64,000 bases of DNA from Siphonodentalium dalli (GCA_032622095.1 CP136061.1:136115587-136179586); one strand, 5' to 3'. Positions 23,059 to 36,424 are shown, numbered from the stretch's first letter. Program-made: numbers and translations. The notes: generated by a model not told the origin, from the letters alone.

Positions 23059-25911
23059 TCTATATTTGCGAATGTCTGTCTGTCTGTCTGTGTTATATAG
23101 AAATTCACAGGGGACCGTCTAGATGGCAACAAAGGGGTCTACTAGGGGTAACTTTTTACGAGAAAGATAATGGTGAGGGTTAGGATTTTCTAAAGTGACG
23201 CCGTTGTTGTCAGGGGCAGAAAAGGGGGAGGGGCAGAAATTGTTTTTGTCGCCGATTGCCACGAAACTTATATATAATCATCCCCATGATATAAGGAATC
23301 TGATGGTATGGTTAAATATGTCAAGAGTGGCGCCGTTCGAGTCAGGGGTGCACGGAAGGGGGAGGGGCACCAAAATTGTTTAGCACCGAGGGACCATCTA
23401 TATGGCACCAAACGGTCTACTAGGGGTAACTTTTTACGAGAAATATAATGGTGCGGGTTAGAATTTTCTAAAGTGACGCCGTTGTCAGGGGCAGAAAATG
23501 GGGAGGGGTAGAAAAAATGTTTGCCGCCGATTGCCACGAAACTTTTATATAATCATTCCCATGATATGTGGAATATAATGGTGTTGTTTAAATATGCCAA
23601 ACGAGGCGCCATTCGCGTCAGGGGTGCACGGAAGGGGAGAGGGGCACCAAAATTTATAAAACAAATTTTAGCACGATTTCCACAAAATTGATATATATTC
23701 TTCTCAACGATACAAGGAATCTAATTGTGTGATTTAAAGACTCCAGATTGCTGTCGTTTTGATGAAAGGTTGTGGGAGGGGCACTCAATTTGATAAGAAT
23801 GGGTTTAGTCGCCGATTGCCACCACACTTATACAATATCATCCCCATGGTATGAGGAGTCTAATGGTATGGCTTAAATCTGTCAAAAGTGGCGTCATTCG
23901 AGTCAGGGTTGAACTGAAAGGCAGAGGGGCACCACAATTGTTACGCAATAATTTTAGCGCCAATTTCCACCAAAGTGATACACATTCTTATCCATAATAC
24001 GAGGAGTCTGATCGTATGATTTAAAGACGCCATGTTTGTGCTGTTTGTATGAGAGATGGTGGTTCGTGGGCACTAAATTTGATCAAAATTGGTTTACCAA
24101 ACTTATCAATAATCATCTCATGATATCAGGTGTCTAATCGTGTGGTTTATGGATGTCACAAGCTGTCACAAGTGGGGCCATTCGAGTCAGGGTGCATACA
24201 GGATGAGAGGAACACATACAATATGAACAATATGTTTAGCGCTGATTTCCACCAGATTGATACATATTCTCCGTGAAGCGAGTAATCTAATCGTGTGGTT
24301 TAGATACGCCAAATTGGTGCCGTTTGGATGAGAGATATGGGGGCCATAAATTTGATACGAATTTGTATACTCACTAAATTTGATAAAAAACATTGTCGAT
24401 TAGCACCAAACTTATAAATATTTATCTCCATGATATCAGGAGTCTAATTGTGTGATTTAAAGATGTTAAAAATGGTGCCATTCGAGACAGGGGTCCACAG
24501 ATGGCGAGATAGACACAAAAATAGATAAACAATATGTTTAGCGCCGATTTCCACCAGACTGATACATATTCTTCTCCGTGATAAGAGGAATCTAATCGTG
24601 TGGTTTAAATACGCCAAATTAGTACCGTTTGGGTGAGAGATATGGGGGGCCTAAATTTTATACGAATTTGTATACTCGCCAATTTTCAACAATTTTATAT
24701 ATATTCATCTCCATAACGAGTCTAAGTTTGTGGTTTAATGATGTCAAATGTGGCGCCGTTTGAGTCCGAAATAGGGACGGGCGGGTCACTACAACTGCCA
24801 GAGATATGTTTAGTGCCAATTAACATCGAATTCATACACGTTCTTCTCAAATGATATATGAGGAATCAAATCGTGCGTGTTAAAAACGTCACATTTGGTG
24901 CCTAGATATATTTGCAAATATATGTCTGTCTGTATGTGTTCTATATATAACTTCACGGGGTACAATCGAGGGTGGCACTAAGGCGTTCTAACAGTGGTAA
25001 CTTTTTACGAGGAAGATAATGGTGCATGTTATAATATTAGAATAGCTCATGTTAATATTATAACACAATTGAGTTTGCCCCATTCAATATAGTTTCCACA
25101 AAAAAGTTACAAGATATATGGAAATGTATAGAAGGACTGTTCAACAATAGTGGTCACAGTGTGCCGTAAAATATAATTTCTTCTGAGATAAAAGAAAACG
25201 GAGTCAGTGGCACATGACTTGTCAGGATCCTCCAATACTGACATCTGACAAGGTTATATCTGACCAATATACAGAGGATATCTTTCATGTTTTAGAACAG
25301 ACTCATCGCTAACATAAACAACTCAAAATATCGCGCTGTGTCGGACACATGTAGCTGACCCAGTTGCATAGCAACATTTCTTTTAAACGCAGAATAATTA
25401 GCCAGTATATAGCACAATGAACAGAAGAGCACGTGGAAATTATATAGCACAATGAACAGAAGAGCACGTGGACATTTCTTCAAAACATCTATATCTTCAT
25501 GGAGATATGATAACCAGGTGTCCTCAAAATGTTAGTCAAACACACTAGATTGATTGATACATCTCTATGTAAAACCCAATTGTCGTCTTTTATTTTTGCG
25601 AACTAATGTGTTTATGATGTTCATGTTATAACGTCTGAAGTATACGCAGTTGTAAATAAATAAATAGTTCTTTATTGGTGGGACGGATTAATCGCGACAA
25701 ACAAAATGACAATCGCTCCGATGCGACAAGGTGAGCTAATACTTATATTCCGTGTGGAAGAATCATGTTTTGTGATGCTATTTGGATATATAATTTATGA
25801 GAATATGTGTAATGCTTTGAACAAGAGTATCCTCTATTCCCAACATATATCCACATTATGCAGAGGATTTCACATCACTTTAACCTGGGCAATGCCGGGT
25901 AAACCTGCTAG
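23059..25911 (+). mobile_element. Helitron-like non-autonomous element
   Basis: The 3' end reads AACCTGGGCAATGCCGGG, a GC stem-loop, a few bases before CTAG|T at 25908-25912, the classic Helitron 3' signature. The 5' part starts near TCTATATTTG, followed by GTCTGTCTGTCTGTCTG and TTCACAGGGG, as in many Helitron-like elements with a CTGTCTG leader. The interior is a degenerate array of CGATTTCCACCAAACTTAT-type units alternating with GTGGTTTAAATACGCCAAA and GAGGGGCAC blocks. A second leader (24904-25020) repeats the first. No Rep/helicase frame is present. Confidence 0.7.
25404..25475 (+). repeat. 35-bp tandem duplication
   Basis: TATATAGCACAATGAACAGA followed by AGAGCACGTGGA occurs twice head to tail within the 3' part of the Helitron-like element. 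Confidence 0.9.
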
Positions 25912-26028
25912 TGATTAATACAACATCAGGGGTCGTATTCACCAAGTGGGTTTATTTTATAAACCAGGTAGTTTATTTGGTAGCGACTGAACGCACAATG
26001 TGTCTTCGGTATAGCGTTAACGACACAT

Positions 26029-26173
26029 GAAGGTCCCAGTTAGCCAAGGTCCCAGTTAGCCAAGGTCCCAGTTAGCCAAAAGGTCCCAGTTAGCCAAGGT
26101 CCCAGTTAGCCAGACTTGAGGTCCCAGTTAGCCAAGGTCCCAGTTAGCCAAGGTCCCAGTTAGCTGGCTACCG
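26029..26173 (+). repeat. 16-bp tandem array AAGGTCCCAGTTAGCC
   Basis: Eight units, two of them separated by short extra bases (AA and GACTTG). The array ends at TAGCTGGC. Confidence 0.97.
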
Positions 26174-26280
26174 TAATTACAGCTGTAGGGCCTATATATT
26201 ATATAGCATAATATATATATAACAATAGCAATATTATATCATTAGCTACCCCGGGACGTTCCAAGTGAAAACTTTTTTTT

Positions 26281-26640
26281 ATTTTCATTATAACGAAATA
26301 AAATATCGTTATAACGAAATAAGATTACCGTACCAACTTCCAAGTCACCAAAATCACGATGAAGTATACACACTGTCTTGTCTCACTACGCTCAAATATT
26401 TCGTTAATTCTAAATATAATTTCACGATATAACGATATCTTATTTTGATATATCGAAATCTTATTTCTTTGTAACGATATCTTATTTTGTTATAACGATA
26501 TTTTATTTCGTCATAACGATATCTTATTTCGTTATAATGAATTCTTATTTCGTTATAACGAAATCTTATTAGGTTCTAACGAAATCTTATTTCGATATAT
26601 CGAAATATTATTTCGTTATAACGTTATCTTATTTCGTTTT
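26281..26640. repeat. Palindromic AT array built on CGTTATAACG
   Basis: About 18-20 units of TTTCGTTATAACGAAATCTTA type, each itself palindromic, with drift to GATATC and ATATCGA. The tract can form many alternative hairpins. There is no coding potential. Confidence 0.92.
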
Positions 26641-27639
26641 TCCTGTTTAGAGATATACATTTGATAGATTCCAGCACAGGAGCCTATAACGCCCCCCCCC
26701 GTTTGCGCTGCCCATATATACGCCGCTTCTATATACGCGCCTGCTTCACGTTAATGGTAGAGGAGACTGGGGAGAACTGGGGCAGGGGTGAACTGGGACA
26801 GGGGGCATGGCTTGAAATTGAAGTGACGATTCAAACTGACGTTTCATGCAAAATGATGCACGATGAAATACTCAAACAAAATTTATATTACAAGTTGCTC
26901 AAAGTTTTTATTGGAGGCAAATTTAATTGCATGCATGCTTAATAAGACATCAAAATCACTTTGATGTCAGTGGCCTGTATATAGGAGAAAGCATTCATAT
27001 AACTTAAACATATCAGTTACGCCGCAAAACTATATTAGTTAGTGACAAAATAATTACTTTAGTTCAATTGCTAATGTTTATTCTTGGAATTAAGATTGAT
27101 ATATATTTTGAGGTTGTGTGGAGAACTGGGACTTTGTCAGTTTGTCAACATGTGAATCAGGGATGACATGGGGGTTGGGGTGTCGCATTCCCAACTTTGG
27201 TCAAAGTTTTCATTAGTTCGAGATTTCATGCCTGACACAATATATTAAGCTGGAAATATGAGACCAAAGATAAGTTGAATTATTTTGGTAGTATCATTTC
27301 CAACCATTATTTAGTGTGAAATGTGTTATTTTATGAAAAAAATTGAATTGCCTGCACTTGCGGCCAATACATTTGAATCAAATGATCATCAGTTGAAATA
27401 TTCCAACTTTAGGGGGTGGAGTCAGGTCGAACATTTGCAATAGTTTGGAACGTTGAGGTACCAGTTGGAACATTCCAACCCAAGAATGGTGTAGATAGAA
27501 TTTATAATATGTGGACATTTGTGAGTCTGGTTATGGAGGGGTGCAGTTGGAAATTCTAAAGTGCCCCCCGTCCCGCCAAATGTAGATGCTCTAGCCACGT
27601 CCCTGGCTATAATCCATTCAAAATTGGTAGGCTGTTAAA
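26641..27639. other. Unassigned DNA
   Basis: Contains a C-run at 26692 and GAGAACTGGG-type words at 26762-26810 and 27119. A 93-codon frame (26661-26942) has no recognisable domain. Confidence 0.5.
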
Positions 27640-28560
27640 ATTGACCGAGCATGTCATATGCAGGATTACATATACTAGTGGGATTCCTTATGTCCAAAAA
27701 AATGGTCGAGCGTTTTCGGAATGTTAAAAGCGATATGAGAACGGTTTCTATACCACCAGTGTGTCTATTTCCAGAATCTACCTGTTTCCAGCTTGATATT
27801 TTAGTGGAAACAGGTTTGTGTGAGGCTTTTGTTTATGTACCCCTCTATTTTGTCCCCGTTCACCTGGTAATAAAAACATGCTATTACACATAGAAAGTTC
27901 GGTAAGTGGCTTTCTTTGTTCCTTGAAATTGAAAAAGATGGAGAGATCTTGCCACAAATTGCATAATTACATATCTTAATGTGAAATTTGATCATAAAAT
28001 CATCAGATGAATTGTATTTATGGCTGCATTTTCAATTTTCTTTCCCAAATATTAAGGTATTGTATATTCTTAGAATCAGCTACATCATATATAGGCAAAC
28101 ATGAACAATCTAGAATGATATCTTGATCATATGTCACAAACAAATCTTCGATACATCAATTTTTGGTAAAGATATTACAGAAAAGCTAACCCTACCCCCA
28201 TCCTCGCCGATTTCACAAGTCAGATTCCTTTGGTCGAAAAAATCGGTCACGTAATTTCGGAATGTCAAAGACGACATGCGAACGGTTTATTTATCAATAC
28301 CGTGTCTACTTTCAGAGTTTACCTGTGTCCAGTTGAAATTTTATTGAAAAAAAGAAGTGTTTTTGGAGTGTTTTAACAATTTAAAGAGCGTTCACTTATT
28401 ATGCAAATATTAATCCCCATGACTAACCTTCTGGTGGACTGTGCGAGTTGTACTTAACAAAAGTATCAAATATGGCGGTCTACTTTCAGAGTCTACTTGT
28501 TTCCAGTCTGATATTTTAGAGGAAACAAATTGTTTAGACGGTTTTAAGAATTTAAAGAGC
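27640..28560 (+). repeat. Diverged repeat, three copies of a ~170-bp core
   Basis: Blocks of TTCGGAATGT, GAGAACGGTTT, GTGTCTAYTTTCAGAGT and ACCTGTTTCCAG-GATATTTTA recur at about 27710-27815, 28255-28350 and 28475-28540. GAAACA or a similar word and a TTTAAAGAGCGTT block follow in the later copies. The repeat makes the open frame at 27651-27893 doubtful as a gene. Confidence 0.65.
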
Positions 28561-29391
28561 GTTTCCTGATTACACACGTATTAATCCCGATTATACACAT
28601 ATTAACTAACACGATTAGTCTTATCATCAATTGTGCGAGTTGAAATTATGCATATATATCAATTATGACTCTGAAATGTATTTTTGAGAATATTGGTGTC
28701 GTCAGATAAGTCTCCGCGGGTACAGTACTACAGTGGCGATCAAAATTTAACGTTGAACCCTATATAGAGTTTGACAATTTACTCAGATATGCACAGTGAT
28801 GGAACTTAATGGCTATCATATATGCATGGCTCTTACATGTAATATACGGTAACTACATGTGATTTTACAAAAGTAACTTGCAATACAGTCAGGCCAGCAG
28901 TTGATAAAAAATTGGTTCACATCAATCATATACAACCACGTGATTCAGTGATTATGTCCACTATTCTACAAATGTAAAGTTTATCAAGACTAAAGTTTCA
29001 TGATGTCGTTGTAAATTGATTGATGGTGATTTTTCATCAGTTGACAAAATTAATGTTTATTGGCAGGATGAAGTACTGCATAATACGGAGTTGTGTGCTA
29101 ACAAATCTGCGAGTCATATTTATGTAAGTGTCAGCCACTGTTTGTTAAAATTGTTCGGTCATGTAGATTTTTTTTTTTTTCATGCCAAGCTATGGTGCTT
29201 ATGGATCATTCTGTTTTAGTATTAAATTTGGAGAAACCCGACCAACATCAATGTAACAAATACAACAACTCATCTAAGCCAATGATATGATTAGCCATAT
29301 ATGTTAATAGGCTGGTAGTGTTTCACATTTTAAACAATGTTATCATGTCCATATGTATTGCTAAATATTGCTGAGCATAGGTGGTTGTTCT
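28561..29391. other. Unassigned DNA
   Basis: No gene recognised. 28738-28763 is an inverted copy of a motif repeated at 31294 and 31469 (GTTAAATTTTGATC). Confidence 0.5.
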
Positions 29392-29627
29392 ATAATTCCT
29401 GATCAATCTATTAAAAAAATATCTGAACACACTGTGTGCCTTTAAATATTTTTTTATAATTATATATCACATGTAAGAAAGTAGGCCAGGGAATGAAAGA
29501 GTGTCGCTCTTCCAAGCCTTGGACTGAGAGAATGAATGTGTGCCTGCATTATGTCTTTCCTTCTTTGTCATTCTTTCTTCTAAATAAAAATAATAATACA
29601 AAAAATAATAATAATAATTCCTGATCA
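29392..29627 (+). mobile_element. Retroposon-like insertion with 14-bp flanking duplication
   Basis: ATAATTCCTGATCA occurs at 29392-29405 and again at 29614-29627. The 208-bp insert ends in an A-rich AATAAT tail directly before the second copy, as in target-primed insertions of SINEs or truncated LINEs. I find no A/B box in the head. The TAAT in the tail overlaps the duplication, so its true length may be a few bases shorter. Confidence 0.55.
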
Positions 29628-31293
29628 GGTTCATCCAAATTGGGAGTTTAAATTATGTTCATCTGATGATAGAAAAGACACTTCCCCGTCCACTCGATAC
29701 ACCCCTCCCCCGGATACATGATTCACATACTAAATTAACATCTTAGTCAACATAGCAATTTACGCCCTCAAATCCTTTGCCACAAGAATAAAATAAATTT
29801 TCAGTATAAATAGATAAGACATCTCTGGACACTTTCTAAGAGAGAATTTAGTTATAAGAAGACATATATGTGCATTATGTAGTTGGTCTTATATGTAGTA
29901 CAACACATTAAGATGCAAGTGACACAGTGCGGGGGCAATAATGTGTCGAAGAACATAGTTGAGGGGATCTTCCATCATCCTTCACAATGTATCATGACTC
30001 TATCTGTTGTGAACAAACCATCGACTTAGGCTTAATGGATCGTTCTGCCCCAATAATAAACTTGGCTTTGGACCTATCAACACTCTGGGCCGTGGTATTT
30101 TCCCGTAAATTAGATAGTATCTATATCCGGATGGTAATGGTTATGTTTATATTGTGACACGGGTATGAAACTGTTCATGTCTGTGTCCCATGGGCCATTG
30201 ATCATTATAAGATCGAGAAACTTAGTCTAGGCAACTACTGGGAACTCACTGGAAATTGCAATTATACCTTATGTATATGGTTGCAATTCAATGACAGTGT
30301 TTGCGTTTCCGATGAAGTTAATACCCAAAATGTGAAATTTGAGATATACCTGGCCGTCAGAGTGAACCGAATGGCTTAATTAAGGTTAGCAACGGTTGCT
30401 AATCAAATGCCATAATGGTGTACTAATCATTCATTGGTATTGCCTTAATTTAGTCAGTGTCTAATAACATGGTGCTGGTTTTGTTCAAAGTTGGGCACAT
30501 GTTTGTCTAAAACCACGCAGCCATGTTCTGCATAGGCCACTGATCATTAGTAACGGTTACTATATATGCACCTACTCGGAATTTTCAGGAAAATGCAACT
30601 ATAGTTGATATCTATTTTACTCATTAAGATCTACTTTAGTGGAAATACGTATTTTATTGATTTTCACAGCTATACACGAAGCGTTGAGATTAATTGTGGT
30701 TAGAATATTGATGGTGAATGTTGGCTTTCAGTCGCTGTACTGGAGTTTGCCAAATGTAACTGGCGTGGGAAGTGTGAATGCAAAGCCTATACCGCTATAG
30801 TAAAGATCTTAGCTGCACCGAAATGTCCATTTATCAGTAGCGAAAACACAGCTTTTCCCAGCGTATATGTGGGACAGACTCCGATGACAACGAGTTAACG
30901 ACAATGAACAACTACCATCTATACCTGTGTATTTGTGACACTATACATCCCGTTATGACTAACGATGTGGCTTCAAAAACTAGTCAGTGGACAACAAGAC
31001 AGACAAGTACCAAATAGAACAATAACTTAATATGTAATCGCATCGTGAAACTTCAGTCTTGTTGGGAATATTTTCGTTTGATTCAACAGACTGCATATTA
31101 TCGAAATTACAAAACCATTCGACACTTACCTTTGCCAATTACTGTATCTTGGTGCATAGCTATATCATATATTGCATCAATTAAATCCCGGATAGTTATA
31201 GTGGGTCAAACACGAGTATTAATCTCCATATATAGTTGTGCACGATTGCCAATAAGTGATATTACAATCAACGTTTGAGCATAACACGAAATT
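29628..31293. other. Unassigned DNA with a diverged ~342-bp repeat
   Basis: GGCCATTGATCATTA at 30193 and GGCCACTGATCATTA at 30535 are followed by similar text (GGCAACTACTGGGAA against TGCACCTACTCGGAA, then AAATTGCAATTATA against AAATGCAACTATA). This suggests an old tandem duplication. No gene is recognised. Confidence 0.45.
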
Positions 31294-31545
31294 CTCCATA
31301 GGGTTCGGTGTTAAATTTTGATCGCAACTGTAGCCAACAAGGATCATCTGATCACATCCATTCTTTTTAAAACTACGTCTATGTTGCATACTTAGTATTT
31401 TTTTAGGAATATCAGTACGCGCATATCATCATACGCATAATAGCACCATTTATCTAAAGTACTAAAATCTCCATAGGGCTCAGTGTTAAATTTTGATCAC
31501 AACTGTAGCCAACAAGAACGAAGCGATCACATCAAAATTTTCAAA
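31294..31545 (+). repeat. 175-bp-spaced direct repeat
   Basis: CTCCATAGGG, TCGGTGTTAAATTTTGATC and ACTGTAGCCAACAAG occur at 31294 and again at 31469. An inverted fragment is at 28738-28763. Confidence 0.85.
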
Positions 31546-32930
31546 AATACATGACAGGGTCATATCTAGTAGTTTGGAGAAGTTTCAAATCGGACCGATC
31601 ACCATACGCCATGTGGCACCATCTATCGTTTTCCGTAAATACGAAACGCTCTCTAAATTATGTTGACCCCGATTTAGGGCGACCCGCCAAAATTCAAGAA
31701 TGGAAACAAGTGAATCCTGAAAACACACCCACTGGGCACACATAATCCGTTTTCAGATCGCTTTTAACAAACCAAAAATACAAAATGACATAAGGAATCC
31801 GACTAACGTCACAGAGACGTAAATCAGATAAGATTATTGTCGGCTTTTCAAAGAGACCGTGTCGTTGCGTGAGTGACGTCAGTGAAGATTAATGCGGAAG
31901 TTTGGCGTCGAGGGTATTAGGTTCAGTCCTCCCCTGACGAAGTTACCGGAACTGGACCCACAATTTCAATATCAGCTCATGAAAAATGTATGGCCACTTT
32001 GACTTTACTATATTGAAAGATCCATGGATCGATATGAGATATATGACACCAAATTAGTCAATCTTTCCTGAGGTAATGTTCAGGCAAAAGAAAAAAATAT
32101 ACTTGCAATCGCCCTCATCTGTATGGGGAAAGAATGGTGAATGAATGTTTATTGGACAATGTATATACACTGGACAAACATAGGCATATATAGTTCGATG
32201 TACATACAAAATCCGAGCGATGACGTGACATAACTGGCAGTCTTCCCATCGCCGCCCAGGCATCAATAGTGAGGCAAGTTGACTACACTGCTACTCCTAA
32301 CAGACTTAAAGATACATAATAAATAATTCTTAGTTGAACAGAGCCCACGGTTTAGTCCCCGGAAGCTCATGGCACGACAGTAACCCAGAGCGGCCGTCAC
32401 AGGGAGACATCGTGGCATGAATTTCCAGGAGTCCACCTGAGTGCCATGCATGCATATATACATTCAATGAGAGCTTTTCGATGAATGGCAACGATTAAGC
32501 CACATTTCCGACTAAATCCTGAAAAGTTACCCATAATTATGCTGTGGTTAAGGGGTCGATTATTTAGGGCATTATTGTTGGTATTTTCGCCAGCCTGACA
32601 CAAATTCAGAATGTGTTAAAACGTCCCCGTTTGAAAGTCAATATCTGACCATCAGAACATCTTATTAATTGGTTCATTTGGACGCTATAATTATGTTTTC
32701 GCTACGCACGTTATAGGATTTGTCTTCAAACATTTCGGTTACAACTTCTTAACCTTAAATGTTTTCTCTTCAACAAATTTTTTGTTGATACATGATCTTT
32801 CAGATTCAAATGAGCCATGTCGTTTAAATTTTACGTGCATGTTTTAAAAGACAATCCATGATTTTTACAGTATCGTTAGCTTAAATATATATTTTTTGTT
32901 TTGTTTTGGCTAACAACTGTTAGCAACATG
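31546..32930. other. Mostly unassigned DNA
   Basis: 31862-31990 is a diverged partial copy of the duplicated unit of 16725-22670 (GTGAGTGACGTCAGTGAAGA and CAATATCAGCTCATG). The rest holds no recognisable gene. Confidence 0.6.
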
Positions 32931-33949
32931 CAGGGGTGGGGTAAATGTAATTTGTAATTGTAATTGACTGTAATTAATTGCATTTTTTCAAGTAATTGGA
33001 TGTAATTGAGTTTATTCTCAATTACATGTTACAATTGCAATTGTAATTGGTTAGGATGTAATTGTAATTAGTCTAATTCCAATTACTTCAAAATCACAGG
33101 TGCTTGTTTCTTCTCAAAGTTCTCTTTCGTGATTCATCCAATGGTTTCTTCAAATGGTTTTATCCAAACTTTAAAGTGTAAGACTGGTGACTGGCTATCA
33201 CTTTGTTGTCACAATACTGAATTTCTATCCACTTTTTTTGTAAATAAAAGTTTATTTGTACATAAGTGTCATAATAACAGAGCAACGGGTCCAGTCAACA
33301 GGAAAACCTATATAAGACCAGACCCAAAAACCAATAGTCAAAATTCAAAACACGTGATCAGGTACAACAGTGAAATAAGAAAAACAAAATGAAACAACAT
33401 AATAATTCAATGCTCAGCAGAAAATGAGGGCGTCTTCTGACGGGGATCAGACAATTAAATACTATAGAGATGTACTTGAGGGACAACAGGGCTGTGATAT
33501 AGAGGGATGATACAGTAAACAATACATGTACTTGTTCAATCAGGTTTAATTGTATTATATTAGAGATTTTGAATTAAACCGCTTGGTAGATTCTAAGGTC
33601 CGAATCGGCATCTCCAGTTTAGACCTAGTTTAAACTACCATTTTAAACTGGGTTTTAGTAGTAAAACCAAGTTTTTCTCCACTGCTGGGACGACATATAT
33701 TTGGTCGTTTGCGTCACCTGTGGGCCACACTTGTCCAATTGCAAGGATAGGAGGCGTGGTCTGTCTGTTTATTATCGTTACTTGTCAATGCATTGTCCGG
33801 TCACGCGACCTGTTGTCGCTATCTAACCTTCTTATCATGCGAATAACCCGTGCGCTTTGAGAAATAACGACGAATGCACGGTCTGTTGTATAGCGGTTAG
33901 ATATGATCTAATATCATGGACGAACATGACTTTCGGAACTCAAAAATAT

Positions 33950-34790
33950 CTCTTGAGGGCATGGGTGGGCCCCCGCCACAAACACCACCTTCCCTCCCCC
34001 GGGGGGTACCATCCGGACGGGTGAAAATGTGGTATGGACCATTTTCGAGAACGGGAAGGATTTCGGTGAATTTGACGGCATGAATCGGTGGCCCGCCAAA
34101 AATACCCGATAGAAACATCACCCCTCACCCCTGGAGAACTGGGGTATGGACCATTTTCGAGAACGGTAAGGATTTAGGCTAATTAATTTGGCAGCAGGAG
34201 TGGCTGGCCCGATCAAAATACACAATACAACCCCCCCACACCACTCACCCCTCACCCGGGGGAGGGGGGTGCCACCAGAGGAGGTGGAAATGGGGTACGC
34301 CCAAATACCGAATAGAAACACCCAGCCCTCACCCCGGGTACGTGTACCTCAAATAACCCCCGTAAACACCCCACCCCTCACATCCGGACTAAGTTCGAGA
34401 ACGATAAGGATTTCGGTCAATTTGACGACAGGGGTGTGTGGCCCGCTCCAAATATCCCCTAGAAACACCCTACCCTCATCACTGGAGGGTACCACCCTGA
34501 TGGGTGAAAATGGGGTATGGAGCATTTTATTCCTTATTCGCAAAAACATGCCTCTGTCGGTCAATATTACGGCATGTGTAGGTGGCCCGCCCCAAATACC
34601 CCATAGAAACACCTCACCCTCACCCGGGTGTCGGAAATCGGTATGGACCGTTATCGAGACCGGTAAGGATTTCGGCCAATATGACGGCATTGGTGGGCGG
34701 CCCGCCCTCAAATATGGTCCATATAAACACCCCCACCCTCACCGCGGTGGGTCTACCCGAGCGGGTGAAAATCGGGTATGGACCCGGGTG
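33950..34790 (-). repeat. F left array, ~120-bp units
   Basis: About six degenerate units, each with GGCCCGCC, AATACCC, TAGAAACA, CTCACCC, ATGGACC, TTTCGAGAACGG and AAGGATTTCGG in order. Confidence 0.8.
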
Positions 34791-34829
34791 CGGGTTGGGG
34801 TGTTTCTAGGGGGCATTTGGGGTGTGACA

Positions 34830-35335
34830 CCCACCGTTCTCGAAAATGGTCGATACCCCATTTCACCCATCGGGGTGGTACCCCCGGGTGAGGGTGCTTC
34901 TAGGGGGTAGTTGGAGCGGGATACCCACTCATGACGTCAAATTGACCGAAATCCTTACCGTTCTCGAAAATGGTCCATACCCCATTTTCACCTCCTGGTG
35001 TGGTTCCCCCGGGTTGAGGGTGGGCTGTTCTCTATGGGACATTTCAGCGGGCCATCCATCCATGCCGTCAAATCGGCCATAAATCCTTACCGGTCTCGAA
35101 AATGGCCCATATCCTATGTCCACCCCCCGGATGTGAGGGGTGGGGTGTTTCTATGGGTTATTTGGGGCGGGCCACCCACCCATACCATCAAATTGGCCGA
35201 AATCCTTACAGTTCTCCAAAATGGTGTATACTCCATTCCCCCTCAGGGTGGTCGTTACCCTCCCCCGGGTGAGGGCTGGGGTGTCTCTGGTGGGTGTTTA
35301 GGCGGGCCACCAACCCATGCGTCAAATTGACCGAA
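34830..35335 (+). repeat. F right array, ~120-bp units, inverted
   Basis: About four units of the same sequence in reverse complement, beginning with CCGTTCTCGAAAATGGTCG near 34833. Confidence 0.8.
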
Positions 35336-36424
35336 AGAGACCTTTTTGTGAATAAGGAATCAGTTTCAAAAGTTATGTTCGTGTCTAACGTGTCAAACTG
35401 ATCAGTCCGATCCACCCATGCTCTCAGTCGCCAAAGCGACATCCGAACGAGCCAATTGCAAACAAACATATATAGCAAGAAATCATCCACCATCCATCAC
35501 ACTGGCACATATTTTGTTAGAATTTATCTCATAAGTACCGACATCGCCTCCCCGAATTCCACTAAGACTCTCCTGCATGTACATTGAGTGACAAACGCCC
35601 AAGCATAAACGCCTCCCCCCAATTCAAAATAAACACTCCCATATACGCGAAGAAACAACATCAATACTGGGCGAAAAAAATCGACCGAATAATTAAACCC
35701 ACAAACTAGATTTTAGTAAAACCTGGGGTAGGGTGGTTTAACTTTGATGTTTTTTCACAGTATATTTAATGGTATATTTTCGAGACGAGAAGTATGGTAC
35801 GTATAAATCATATATACAGAAGCTTATACTGATGATTATATAGCCAATTCACCACAAACAATTAGTAATGTTACCATATCTTTATCACGTCAATAAAACC
35901 TAGTTTCAATTGAGATCGAATTCCACAAACTTAAACTGAGTTTATCACAAAACTGGGTTTAACTACACTAAAACCCAGTTTTACTCCCATAAAACCTAGT
36001 TTAACTACAGTAAAACCAAGTTTAAATCCTACTTAAACCTAGTTTAAACTGGAGTTAAACCTGGTCTGGATTAAAACCTAGTCTAAACCAGAGATGCCGA
36101 TTCGGACCTAAGTATAGCTGGACAGTATTAAAGATAAGATTATTTGTTGCATCACTATCCACTGTGTCTCAATTGTGAAAATCTGTTGACATCTCCTGTG
36201 TGTATGCTTAAGCATTGGTTAACCTTTGGTGTATAAGGCTTGTTTTGATAAATACAACGAGAAACCAACTTCAAATAATTGACAATAGATCACTAATAGA
36301 ATAATCTTATGATCATGTTTCAATACCTCCATCTGATATGGTATATATGCTATGGTAGCGGTGGGAAATTCATACCAACCATTGCTAATGCTATCAACAT
36401 GTCTACACAAAATCTGGCAGCATT

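Larger units (their letters stand above)
33595..36110. mobile_element. Element F nested in the hAT: inverted arrays
   Basis: The inverted ends AGGTCCGAATCGGCATCTC lie at 33596 and 36109, followed by GTTTAGACTAGGTTT-type text. The right side carries about six 20-bp AAACCTAGTTTAACTACAGT repeats (35940-36090), and the left has a shorter set. Inside, tandem units of about 120 bp with TTCTCGAAAATGGTCCATAC and CTCACCCGGG blocks run in one orientation from about 33950 to 34790 and in the other from about 34830 to 35335. The plan resembles E and G. I could not define a target-site duplication. Open frames at 33897-35330 are array shadows. Confidence 0.75.

Noticed and set aside
34188-34910. 240-codon plus-strand open frame
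   Set aside because: It lies entirely in the tandem array of element F, and its Pro/Gly-rich translation repeats with the DNA unit. Opposite-strand frames are equally open.
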